In this document: one piece after another, positions 40,716-48,427 of the stretch
Layout of the letters: every line of letters begins with the position of its first letter
Numbering within the stretch: position 1 is the first letter of the stretch
NCBI GenBank assembly: GCA_900318145.1
Contig: ONJM01000012.1
Coordinates: forward strand, 44,701 to 108,700
DNA length: 64,000 bases
Reading direction: 5' to 3'
Source of the DNA: an uncultured Eubacteriales bacterium
GTDB lineage: Bacteria > Bacillota > Clostridia > Christensenellales > Aristaeellaceae
The notes under the pieces: model-generated
What the model was told of the DNA's origin: nothing
Seen by the model: the letters and a program-made list of their open reading frames with translations, nothing else
Database searches by the model: none
Made by a program: the position numbers and the translations under genes

Positions 40716-41885
40716 CTAAAAATAACTGACTTTGATGCGCTTCCCCATCTTTTTCAATGCTTCCGACAATTCCTGCACCAGGTTCATCTTGATATTGAAA
40801 TTGATGGGAAGGTTGGGATTCTGGTGCGCCGGATTGATGGCTTTGCCGACATAGAAATTGATATCTGTGGCTTCCTCAAACAGCAGGCAGCTGATGAGGG
40901 ACGCGCCGTCTTTCCCGAAACTCCAGTCCTCATAGTGTTTGTTTTCACCGATATAGTCTTTGGCATATTCAACGACCCGGTTGACGGTAATCACACCCTC
41001 GGTCACCAGATCGACCCCTTCCAGATAGGCGATGGGCGGGATGTCCCCTGTGAAATCCAGCGAAGCACGCAGCGGCTTGTTCAGCCATTTTGCCGCAATG
41101 GAGGAGGTTGTGCCGCCGCAGATGATATGCTTGCCTTCCTTGGCAAAGAACAGGCTCATCATCCGGTCGCCGTCATCCCGGTTGCTGGGCGGGCCGAACA
41201 GCAAATTCATGGGCACGCGTTTACGGACGCGCACAACGCAGGCCGTGGCGTCGTCTCCGGGTTCGCCGCCGTAAAGCTTATTGCATTCGTCCACCAGCAG
41301 AGTGGACAAATTCTTGGCGGTGTATCCGCACAGGCTCATGGCCTCCATGAACTTGACGATATCCTCCCGCTTCCAGCCGAAATTATAGGCCATGCCGATG
41401 CCCGCGTGAGGACAGCCGTCGCTCATGGCGACGAATACGTCGTCCTCCTGGAGCCGGATCAGGGAACGGAAGATCTGCTTTCCGCCGATGGTGGTCTCCG
41501 TACGGGGATATTCCCAGTTCTCGCCGTTGCGCAGCACAATCACCTGGGGATTGTCGTACTGGATCAGCTCCGCGGTCTGGTTGCGGATCAGGCGGATGAT
41601 GGTGAAGGTGGAATACGCCACGCCGCGTACGGAGCACACCGGCAGCGTGGCGGCGATGGTTTCCACGCATTCCTCAATGGACAGCCCGGCCGCCAGCATG
41701 GTGGAAATGATCTTGCTGGTCAGGGTGGACAGGATGCTGGCTTTCACCCCGCTGCCCAGGCCGTCCGCCAGCACGATGACCGTGGAGCCGTCTTCCTGCT
41801 CCACGACTTCCACATGGTCGCCGCACAGCTGTTCCCCGGCGTGGTTAATGCTTTTATAGCCGATATCGCAGGTCAGATCATTCAT
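40716..41885 (-). CDS. PP2C/SpoIIE-type Ser/Thr phosphatase linked to a sensory hydrogenase
   Basis: The 389-residue protein opens with a PP2C-like SpoIIE domain: LTCDIGYKSINHAGEQLCGDHVEV, VIVLADGLGSGVKAS (metal Asp), VAMSDGCPHAG and EPGDDATACVVRV, with the four acidic metal sites kept. From about residue 205 a second domain of unknown fold follows (MNLLFGPPSNRDDGDRMMSLFFAKEGKHIICGG), seen in hydrogenase-linked phosphatases. Its start overlaps the HydS stop by 8 bases, so the two are coupled. A phosphatase output driven by hydrogen sensing is the natural reading, known for group C [FeFe] hydrogenase clusters; its target protein is unknown. Confidence 0.85.
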   Translation of the reverse strand: MNDLTCDIGYKSINHAGEQLCGDHVEVVEQEDGSTVIVLADGLGSGVKASILSTLTSKIISTMLAAGLSIEECVETIAATLPVCSVRGVAYSTFTIIRLIRNQTAELIQYDNPQVIVLRNGENWEYPRTETTIGGKQIFRSLIRLQEDDVFVAMSDGCPHAGIGMAYNFGWKREDIVKFMEAMSLCGYTAKNLSTLLVDECNKLYGGEPGDDATACVVRVRKRVPMNLLFGPPSNRDDGDRMMSLFFAKEGKHIICGGTTSSIAAKWLNKPLRASLDFTGDIPPIAYLEGVDLVTEGVITVNRVVEYAKDYIGENKHYEDWSFGKDGASLISCLLFEEATDINFYVGKAINPAHQNPNLPINFNIKMNLVQELSEALKKMGKRIKVSYF

Positions 41886-43554
41886 TGGTAATGGACTCCT
41901 TCAGCTTGGACAGCGCGATTTTTGTTTCGGCGGCGGTTTCACCCAGCAGGCTGGCGATTTCCTGCACGATGCGCATTTGCTTTTCCACCACCTTGTCTGC
42001 CACTTCCACCGTCTGGCGGCTGATCTCCTCATGCTGGCGGCGGGCGTTCTCCTCCTCGCTGACATCGCGCATGATGCACAGCAGCATCCGTCCCTCTTCA
42101 GCAGGTACGATCGTCTGCTGAATGGAACAGCCGTATTCCGCCAGGTAGCTTCTCTGATGGAAAATGCCGCGGCCCGTGGTTTTTACCTTCATGAAAGGCG
42201 CGGGATCCAGAATGCGCACCACCTGGTCGCCCAGTACGTCATTCTCGGAACGCAGGTTCAGAATTTTGAGGGCGGCGGGGTTGATCTGCTGCACCTCCAG
42301 CTGGTCGTTCAGCATGATGATGCCGTTGGGACTGTTGCGGGCAATGGTATCGCTGACATTTTCAGCTTTTTCCATCAGATAGGGCAGGCACATGGAGATT
42401 TCCGCTTTGCCCTGGTAGATGGCAATGGCTTTTTCCCGGCAGGAATTATACCCGCAGGAGCCGCAGTTCAGCTCCTGACTGGGTTTGAACTTGCCCATTT
42501 CCCTCAGAATATTCCGGATCTCTTCTTCGCCTGGCATGGCGGCACGCTGGTCAATGGGTTCGAAGTGTTTGCGCAGCTGACGGATTTCCGGCTGTTCAAT
42601 ATTGAAATCCCTGTCTCCCGCGTACCGGGACACTGCCAGATAATCCTTCAGCGGGCTGCGGCCGTACTTTTCCATGACCGGGCCGCCGGCGCAGCTGCCC
42701 GTGCAGGCGCTCATTTCAATGAAACAATGATGGATATTTCCCTGCTCGATCTCCTTCAGGGCCGCGATGCAGTTTTCCACCCCGTCCAGCGCCAGATAAG
42801 TAAATCCGGGTGCGTCCTTCACCATGGTTTTCAGAATACCGCCCGTGGTGGGGAAGAACCTGGCCAGGCTGTGTTCGTCCGGATGCTTTTCCTGCCGGAG
42901 CTCCACGCCTTCCTTTTTCATCCAGTTGGTCAGCTCTTCATAGGTCAGTACGGCGTCCACGATACCTTCATAGTATTCCGCTTCGTCCTTCTTGGCCACA
43001 CAGGGGCCGATGAACACAGTTTTCGCGTTCGGGACGCGGCGCTTGATATCCTCACAATGCGCCTGCATGGGCGACAGTACGTCGGCCAGGTACGGGAACA
43101 CCTTGGGGAAATATTTCTGGATCAGCAGGTTGATGGAATGGCAGCAGGAAGAAATGACTACGTCCCGATCCTCCTCCGCCAGAATGCGGTCGTACTCCCG
43201 CTTGACCAGGGTAGCGCCCAGGGCGGTTTCCTCGACATCGTAAAAGCCGAGCTTTTTCAGCGCTTTCCGCATGGATTCGATTCCCGCGCCTTCATAGTTG
43301 GCAACAAAGGACGGGGCCAGAGAAACCACGACCGGATCACCGCTCTGGATCAGCACTCTGACCTTTTCGGTTTCATCCACGATCTCTTTGGCGTTCTGGG
43401 GGCAGACCACGAAACAATGGCCGCACAGGATGCATTCGTTGCCGATGATATGCGCCTGGCTGCCGGAAAAACGGATGGACTTCACCGGACAGTTACGGAT
43501 ACATTTATAGCAGTTTTTGCAGTTGGATTTTTTCAGCGTCAGACAATTCGGCAT
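41878..43554 (-). CDS. Sensory [FeFe] hydrogenase with PAS domain (HydS-like, group C type)
   Basis: A 558-residue cytoplasmic protein. Two [4Fe-4S] ferredoxin motifs (C12-x2-C-x2-C-x3-C22; C41-C51) precede an H-cluster domain with altered signatures: SSCCHS (L1, C137/C138), GPCVAKKDE (L2, C185) and SACTGSCAGG (L3, C284 and C288). All four cluster Cys and the proton-transfer Cys remain. A Cys4 Fe-S module follows (NCGSCGYNSC, C389), then a PAS domain (about 395-500) and a C-terminal coiled coil. This matches sensory rather than catalytic hydrogenases. It sits between a ferredoxin-like and a phosphatase gene. HydEFG maturases are not in the window. Confidence 0.88.
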   Translation of the reverse strand: MPNCLTLKKSNCKNCYKCIRNCPVKSIRFSGSQAHIIGNECILCGHCFVVCPQNAKEIVDETEKVRVLIQSGDPVVVSLAPSFVANYEGAGIESMRKALKKLGFYDVEETALGATLVKREYDRILAEEDRDVVISSCCHSINLLIQKYFPKVFPYLADVLSPMQAHCEDIKRRVPNAKTVFIGPCVAKKDEAEYYEGIVDAVLTYEELTNWMKKEGVELRQEKHPDEHSLARFFPTTGGILKTMVKDAPGFTYLALDGVENCIAALKEIEQGNIHHCFIEMSACTGSCAGGPVMEKYGRSPLKDYLAVSRYAGDRDFNIEQPEIRQLRKHFEPIDQRAAMPGEEEIRNILREMGKFKPSQELNCGSCGYNSCREKAIAIYQGKAEISMCLPYLMEKAENVSDTIARNSPNGIIMLNDQLEVQQINPAALKILNLRSENDVLGDQVVRILDPAPFMKVKTTGRGIFHQRSYLAEYGCSIQQTIVPAEEGRMLLCIMRDVSEEENARRQHEEISRQTVEVADKVVEKQMRIVQEIASLLGETAAETKIALSKLKESITNE

Positions 43555-43557
43555 CGC

Positions 43558-43797
43558 TTACACCCTTGCTTTAATTTCTTTTTCGAAAAATGAGGAAACG
43601 GTTTCCGGGGATACGGAGAAGAAATCTCCGTCCACTGTGACGCACACGCCCTGCTGGCATTTGCCCATACAGAAGCTGCCGCCCAGCTCAATTTTATCGC
43701 TCAGGTTTTCATCGGCGATCAGATTCTGCAATTGCTCCACCACAGAACGGGAACCCTTGATATGGCAGGAAGAACCGATACAAACTGTTACTTTCAT
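43558..43797 (-). CDS. Thioredoxin-like [2Fe-2S] ferredoxin (NuoE/HydC type)
   Basis: A 79-residue thioredoxin-fold ferredoxin. The cluster ligands are CIGSSC (C6, C11) and CMGKC (C43, C47), the spacing of NuoE-like domains. It should pass electrons to or from the sensory hydrogenase, whose gene starts 3 bp downstream. AAGGGGTTG before ATG gives the ribosome site. It is the first gene of the three-gene operon; the 194-bp gap to the ZIP gene (43798-43991) has no gene and no clear consensus promoter. Confidence 0.9.
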   Translation of the reverse strand: MKVTVCIGSSCHIKGSRSVVEQLQNLIADENLSDKIELGGSFCMGKCQQGVCVTVDGDFFSVSPETVSSFFEKEIKARV

Positions 43798-43991
43798 TTT
43801 TCAACCCCTTTTACTGATGCGAGAATAAAAAGAAAATGCAGAAAGTCTGCCCCATTGGCCTCCCGGGTGAGAAGCCGATATACCCCTGTTATCTTCGGAT
43901 GGAAGATAAGATTTATTTCGCTGTTCAGAGAGAAAATTCCTGCCGCTTTCAGTTCAGAACGCATTCACGGGAAATCGGGAAAGCATCCTCT

Positions 43992-44771
43992 TTATCCAAG
44001 CGTGACATCCAGGATCATCATCAGGACAAATCCCAGAGCAAACGCGATTGTGCCGACATTGGAGTGTTTTCCTTCCGACATTTCCGGGATCAGTTCCTCG
44101 ACGACGACATACATCATCGCTCCCGCGGCAAAAGCCAGGAAGTAGGGCATAACCGGTGTAACAAAACCGGCGGCGAGCATGGTTACAACGGCAGCGACAG
44201 GTTCAACAGCACCGGAAAGCACACCCATCCAGATAGTCTTTTGCTTTGGCATTCCTTCCGCCAGCAGCGGCATGGAAACAATCGCTCCCTCCGGAAAGTT
44301 CTGGATCGCGATACCCAGCGCCAGCGTGAGGGCGCCGGCGGCGGTAATGCCTGAAGAGCCTGCCAGCAGCCCGGCGTATACTACGCCGACAGCCATGCCT
44401 TCAGGGATGTTGTGCAGCGTTACCGCAAAAATCAGCTTCGTCGTGCGCTTAAATCCGCTTTGCGGTCCTTCGCTCTGCCTGTCCATATGCATATGGGGTG
44501 TAATAATGTCCAGCAGCAGGAGAAAACCGACGCCGATCAGGAATCCGGCCGACGCGGGCAGAAAGGCCAGTGTTCCCAATGCGGAACTGCTGTCCAGCGC
44601 GGGCTGCAGCAGACTCCAGAAAGAAGCCGCGACCATAACGCCTGCCGCAAAACCGGTCAGCGCTTTTTGCAGCGCGCCGGAAATTTGTTTCTTCAGAAAG
44701 AAAACCATTGCCGCCCCCAGGCCGGTGCCCAGGAATGGAATGATGATACCTGCCGCAGTTTGCATATCCAT
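43992..44771 (-). CDS. ZIP-family divalent metal transporter
   Basis: A membrane protein of about 259 residues with eight spans. The metal motifs are TLHNIPEGMAVG (span IV) and IAIQNFPEGAIVS (span V), as in ZupT/GufA transporters, and the spans III-IV loop has a His cluster (ITPHMHMDR). It imports Zn, Fe or Mn. The first ATG choice is uncertain: ATG 44771 or 44765 follow GAGGCGG, while a TTG at 44786 has a poor site. A strong promoter with a downstream GTTAGT/ACTAAC operator points to a metal-responsive (DtxR/MntR- or Fur-like) repressor. Confidence 0.88.
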   Translation of the reverse strand: MDMQTAAGIIIPFLGTGLGAAMVFFLKKQISGALQKALTGFAAGVMVAASFWSLLQPALDSSSALGTLAFLPASAGFLIGVGFLLLLDIITPHMHMDRQSEGPQSGFKRTTKLIFAVTLHNIPEGMAVGVVYAGLLAGSSGITAAGALTLALGIAIQNFPEGAIVSMPLLAEGMPKQKTIWMGVLSGAVEPVAAVVTMLAAGFVTPVMPYFLAFAAGAMMYVVVEELIPEMSEGKHSNVGTIAFALGFVLMMILDVTLG

Positions 44772-44860
44772 ATCCGCCTCATTCAAATAAACCTGACCCT
44801 GTTCCGTACCGCTGATCCGGGAAACGCCACCCGGAACAGTCAGAAAAACGCAGCCAAATA

Positions 44861-44911
44861 GTTAGTCATAACTAACATGATCATAATATCAGGGTACCGC
44901 CGCATTGTCAA
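44861..44911 (-). promoter_or_regulatory. ZIP transporter promoter and metal-type operator
   Basis: Read leftwards, TTGACA (44906-44911), 17 bp, TATTAT (44883-44888), then the dyad GTTAGTTATGACTAAC (44861-44876) starting about 6 bases past the -10, i.e. over the start site. The GTTAG-n6-CTAAC form resembles DtxR-family iron or manganese sites; the regulator gene is not in the window. Confidence 0.75.
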
Positions 44912-45009
44912 TTGCTGATTACTGCCTTTTGAAAAAGAACAACGCGCAGCCCGGAAAACGGCCGGATCCTGTTCATCTCAACAGAGGCAGGCGATCATTT
45001 CCCGTATTG

Positions 45010-45810
45010 TCAGATCAGGCCGAAATGCTTCATCGCGTTGCGGATCCCGTGATCTTCCGGACGGTCCGTTACATAGGAGCATACGGCTTTCACGTCGTCC
45101 GGGGCGTTTCCCATGGCGATGCTGCAGGTTACGTGTTCAAACATTGTCAGATCATTGCTGCTGTCGCCGAAAGCAAAGCAGTCCTCCCGGGGAACGCCGA
45201 GTTTTTTCCGCAGGGTATCGATTCCTTTTCCCTTGGAATATCCGGCCGGGACCAGTTCCCAGCCGCCGGGCCAGCGGTAAATCGCCGTATAGGGCATGCC
45301 GGCTGCTTCCGTTTCCTTCTTCATGCGGGAAATACCTTCCTCGTCCGTGAAGCAGAACATCTTGACAGAGCGGAATTCCGGATCAATTTGACCTGAACCC
45401 GTTTCCTGCAGGTCGCGGCAGATGCCGTGCTTCTCCGCGAAGTCCCGGAATCCGGCTGCCGCCGGACACGCAGGGGATTCCGGATCGAAATACATGGCGG
45501 TGTCACATTCGTATACCACCGGGATCCGCAGGTTCAGAAATACGCCGCGGAGGCGCAGGGACTGTTCCGGAGAATACTCCATAGCCTGCAGTGTTTCCCC
45601 GCGGTACAGGATCCGCGTTCCGCAGCCGAGAATCCAGCCGTCCAGCGGGAAACCGTCCAGCCGGTGGTCCATGTTGCACAGGGTGCGGCCCGTGTTGATA
45701 ACCAGCAGATGGCCGTTTTCATGGGCGGCTTCCATAGCCGGCCGCACGGAATCAGGCAGGCGCCGGTCGTTGTCAAAGATCGTTCCGTCTATATCGAATA
45801 AAAGCAGCAT
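45010..45810 (-). CDS. Cof-type HAD-IIB phosphatase
   Basis: A 266-residue cytoplasmic HAD phosphatase with a IIB cap. LFDIDGTIFDND is motif I (nucleophile Asp), VINTGRTLC motif II, KGKGIDTLRKKLG carries the motif III Lys, and FGDSSNDLTMFEHV is motif IV. Relatives dephosphorylate sugar phosphates, flavin or pyridoxal phosphates, so the substrate is open. A perfect inverted repeat overlaps a TATACT -10 upstream (45862-45885). Confidence 0.88.
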   Translation of the reverse strand: MLLLFDIDGTIFDNDRRLPDSVRPAMEAAHENGHLLVINTGRTLCNMDHRLDGFPLDGWILGCGTRILYRGETLQAMEYSPEQSLRLRGVFLNLRIPVVYECDTAMYFDPESPACPAAAGFRDFAEKHGICRDLQETGSGQIDPEFRSVKMFCFTDEEGISRMKKETEAAGMPYTAIYRWPGGWELVPAGYSKGKGIDTLRKKLGVPREDCFAFGDSSNDLTMFEHVTCSIAMGNAPDDVKAVCSYVTDRPEDHGIRNAMKHFGLI

Positions 45811-45861
45811 ATTCTGTATTCACAGCTCCGTTCGGCCCTGCGCGGGGCAGGGAAATTGTTG

Positions 45862-45885
45862 CCGGAACAGTATACCCTGTTCCGG
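45862..45885. promoter_or_regulatory. Inverted repeat over the likely Cof-gene promoter
   Basis: CCGGAACAG, 6 bp, CTGTTCCGG: a perfect 9-bp inverted repeat. Read leftwards it contains the candidate -10 TATACT with a weak TTTCAA 17 bp before it, so a bound protein would block that promoter. The remaining 296-bp gap 45811-46106 holds the extended -10 TGG-TATAAT (46026-46031) of the mscS gene and nothing else I recognise. Confidence 0.5.
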
Positions 45886-46106
45886 GCGCATTTGAAAGCC
45901 CGGGATCACCGGACCGTGTCACTGAACCAAAGCTGCAGAAACCGGGGGAAAAAGTAACTGACCGTCAGGCCGTATAGTATGCCGTTTTGATGTTTCTGAT
46001 GCTGTCTTTTTCCTTTTGCAGATGGTATAATACTCCGGAATGAACAGACAGGCAGTATACGGTTACGGATCTGAAAGAGAACATCGGCGCGGAAAGGAGA
46101 AACAGG

Positions 46107-46910
46107 ATGAATACGGACGGGGACGGTATTGTCAATTTTCTGAAAACCGCCGGGGTGGATCTCCTTCGCGGCATTCTGGTGCTTGTGGTTGGCTTTTTCC
46201 TGGTGCACTGGATCAATAAGCTGCTGAAGAAGAATAAAAAACTGCTGGCCATTGATCCGACACTGAGAGGATTTCTGCTGAACCTGATCCGGATTCTCCT
46301 TTCGGTGATTGTGGTTTTAACCGCTGTGAACATTATGGGCATTCCGATGACCTCTGTCGTGACGCTGCTGGCTTCCGGCGGCGTGGCTGTCGGCCTCGCC
46401 CTGCAGGGGGCTGTCGGCAACCTGATCGGCGGGCTTATTCTCCTGATTCTCCGCCCGATCAAAGCAGGAGAGTATGTAAAGATCGGCGACAGTGAGGGGA
46501 CTGTAAAAACCGTCGGCGCTTACTACACGGAACTTATCACGCCGGACAACAAGCATCTTTCCCTGCCGAACGGCACCCTGACAAATACGCCTATCACCAA
46601 TTTCTCCCGGGAGGGAACGAGACGGCTGGACCTCAGCTTTTCTGTTGCTTACAGCAGCGATATGGATACGGTCTACCGTGTTCTGAAGGAACTTGTCGCG
46701 GGAGATCCGGATATCCTGCCGGATCCGCCCCCGCAGATTGTTCTTTCCAGATGCGGGGACAGCAGCCTTGATTTTGCGGTCCGCGTCTGGGTCAGAGGTG
46801 ATAAATACTGGCCGGTGAACTTCCGCCTCCTGGACGGGGGAAAACGGGCACTGGATGCTGCCGGTATTACCATTCCGTTCCCGCAGATGGACGTTCATGT
46901 CAAATCCTGA
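46107..46910 (+). CDS. mscS: Small-conductance mechanosensitive channel, MscS family
   Basis: A 267-residue membrane channel. Three spans are followed by the pore helix VTLLASGGVAVGLALQGAVGNLIGGLILLILRPIKAGEYVKIGD, the classic MscS TM3, and a cytoplasmic beta/alpha-beta vestibule (NGTLTNTPITNFSREGTRRLDLSFSVAYSSD). It opens on hypo-osmotic shock to release solutes. AAAGGAG lies before ATG and an extended -10 about 75 bp upstream. It is a single-gene unit. Confidence 0.92.
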   Translation: MNTDGDGIVNFLKTAGVDLLRGILVLVVGFFLVHWINKLLKKNKKLLAIDPTLRGFLLNLIRILLSVIVVLTAVNIMGIPMTSVVTLLASGGVAVGLALQGAVGNLIGGLILLILRPIKAGEYVKIGDSEGTVKTVGAYYTELITPDNKHLSLPNGTLTNTPITNFSREGTRRLDLSFSVAYSSDMDTVYRVLKELVAGDPDILPDPPPQIVLSRCGDSSLDFAVRVWVRGDKYWPVNFRLLDGGKRALDAAGITIPFPQMDVHVKS

Positions 46911-46984
46911 CCTGATACGACGCCGAAACGGGAAACGGACACTGTAAAAAGACTGATAATGAAGCAGATGAAGGAGAAATGGCT

Positions 46985-47929
46985 ATGACAAATCAGGAAT
47001 TGCAGCGCGTTTATTTCGGGGCCTATTCCTTTAAGGAAACAGAAGACGGATGGCTGCAGGCTTTCCAGTATTCGGATGCCCAGATGGAGTATTTCAGGAC
47101 GGCGTTTGACTTCTGGTATGACCGGTGCATGGCGACGACCGCTAAGACGCTGGAGATGACCACGGACGCACGGACTGTTTCCTTCGAATACCGGATTGTC
47201 TGGGAAGGTTCGCAGGATTCTTTCGAGCTGGCTGTCAACAACCAGATCATGGAGATCCGTTATGTCAGAGACCTTCCGAAAGAAGGGAAAATGGTCTGGA
47301 ATCTGCCTGCGGGGGAAAAGGACGTAATCATCTATCTTCCCGCGGACGCGACGGTGCTGATCCGGAACTGTGAAATTGACGGCGGTTTTACTCCCGCGCG
47401 CAAGGGTGAGAAGGTGCTGTGGCTCGGAGATTCGATCACCCAGGGCTACGGCCCGCTGCGTTCCGCTCAGACCTATGTCAGCGTTGCCAACCGGATCCTG
47501 AATTATGACATCATCAACCAGGGCATCGGCGGATATGTGTATGACAAAAAATCCCTGATGAAGATGGATGGATACACACCGGACAAGATTATCGTGGCCC
47601 TGGGAACAAATCAGTACGGCTGCGAGACCATGACGGACGTGGAAGAATACTATGAAACGCTGACCGGTATTTACGGGACGGAGATCCCGATTCTGTGCAT
47701 TTCTCCGCTCTGGCGCGGGGATGCTCCGGACGGGCTTCCGACATTGATCCGGTTCTGTGAGAATGTGAAGGCGATCGCCGGCCGGTACCGCAATGTGAAA
47801 ATCATTGACGGCTTTACGCTTGTTCCGCATCTTCCGGAATATTTCCTGGACAATCTCCATCCGAACGCGCTCGGAGCCGAGAACTATGGCCGCAATCTGG
47901 CGGAGGAGATCAGGAGGATCGGGTTCTGA
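46985..47929 (+). CDS. SGNH/GDSL hydrolase with N-terminal beta domain (CE2-like)
   Basis: A 314-residue protein without a signal peptide. The N-terminal 130 residues look like the jelly-roll domain of CE2 esterases and related SGNH proteins; the SGNH domain starts at VLWLGDSITQG (nucleophile Ser), with NQGIGGYVY, ALGTNQYG and LDNLHPNALGAENY (Asp-His pair). Acetyl-ester or lipid-ester hydrolysis is likely. I use ATG 46985, 8 bases after AAGGAG; ATG 46979 is too close to the ribosome site. No partner genes are evident. Confidence 0.85.
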   Translation: MTNQELQRVYFGAYSFKETEDGWLQAFQYSDAQMEYFRTAFDFWYDRCMATTAKTLEMTTDARTVSFEYRIVWEGSQDSFELAVNNQIMEIRYVRDLPKEGKMVWNLPAGEKDVIIYLPADATVLIRNCEIDGGFTPARKGEKVLWLGDSITQGYGPLRSAQTYVSVANRILNYDIINQGIGGYVYDKKSLMKMDGYTPDKIIVALGTNQYGCETMTDVEEYYETLTGIYGTEIPILCISPLWRGDAPDGLPTLIRFCENVKAIAGRYRNVKIIDGFTLVPHLPEYFLDNLHPNALGAENYGRNLAEEIRRIGF

Positions 47930-47964
47930 TGCCCGCACCGGCGCCGGAACGCGGATAAGCGCCT

Positions 47965-48156
47965 GTGAGAGAAGATTGTTCCCAGCGTCTGCCGGGTATG
48001 GCAGGCGCCTTCTTTCCCTTTATCTACGGTATATACCCATACACCTCAGTCACCGAAAAGCAGCGGACCGCCATGAAGCAGGCCGGTATTCCCTATGCTT
48101 ATCAATCTGCCTTTGATCTCACTTACGGATGCCTGAAAAAACTGCTGGAAGCATAA
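47965..48156 (+). pseudogene. Remnant: C-terminal end of a TetR-family regulator
   Basis: About 50 codons read FFPFIYGIYPYTSVTEKQRTAMKQAGIPYAYQSAFDLTYGCLKKLLEA, which is the last part of a TetR-type ligand-binding domain as found in many clostridial regulators. The HTH half is missing and the upstream codons (CSQRLPGMAGA) are not similar, so this is a truncated gene. It sits just before a scrap of aldo/keto reductase, a pair that commonly occurs together. Confidence 0.6.
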
Positions 48157-48172
48157 AGAAGGAGGATACACC

Positions 48173-48241
48173 ATGAAGTATACCAGGCTTGGACAGTCCG
48201 ATCTGACCGTATCCCGTATCTGCATGGGGTGCATGGGCTTT
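48173..48241 (+). pseudogene. Remnant: N terminus of an aldo/keto reductase
   Basis: An AGGAGG ribosome site and ATG begin MKYTRLGQSDLTVSRICMGCMGF, the standard aldo/keto reductase N terminus, but similarity stops after 23 codons and the body of the gene is gone. The frame continues into unrelated basic sequence. It marks one end of a deletion. Confidence 0.6.
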
Positions 48242-48275
48242 ATGTGGATGGCGCGGCGAAAGCTGCGGATCTGCG

Positions 48276-48416
48276 ACCTATGCCGACGAAACCGTGCTGA
48301 ACGAAAAAGACAAGATCAATTATCACGTGTTCAAGCCTGTGCTGTTCGAGTTTCCGACCTATGAGTATTTCGTGACAGGCGATAAGGCCGGCGACTGCGG
48401 AAAGATGAATCTGTAA
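48276..48416 (+). pseudogene. Remnant: C-terminal end of a flavin-reductase-like protein
   Basis: In another frame from the scrap before it, codons read INYHVFKPVLFEFPTYEYFVTGDKAGDCGKMNL and stop with TAA at 48414-48416. The ending resembles small FMN-binding flavin reductases, though this is by eye and uncertain. No start codon or N-terminal half exists. The junction with the aldo/keto reductase scrap suggests one deletion that removed the end of one gene and the beginning of the next. Confidence 0.45.
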
Positions 48417-48427
48417 GGAGGTTTTCC

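Noticed and set aside
41977-43593. 538-codon plus-strand frame opposite the sensory hydrogenase gene
   Set aside because: It is the antisense image of a GC-rich gene; its His/Phe/Gly-rich composition and lack of any motif argue against coding.
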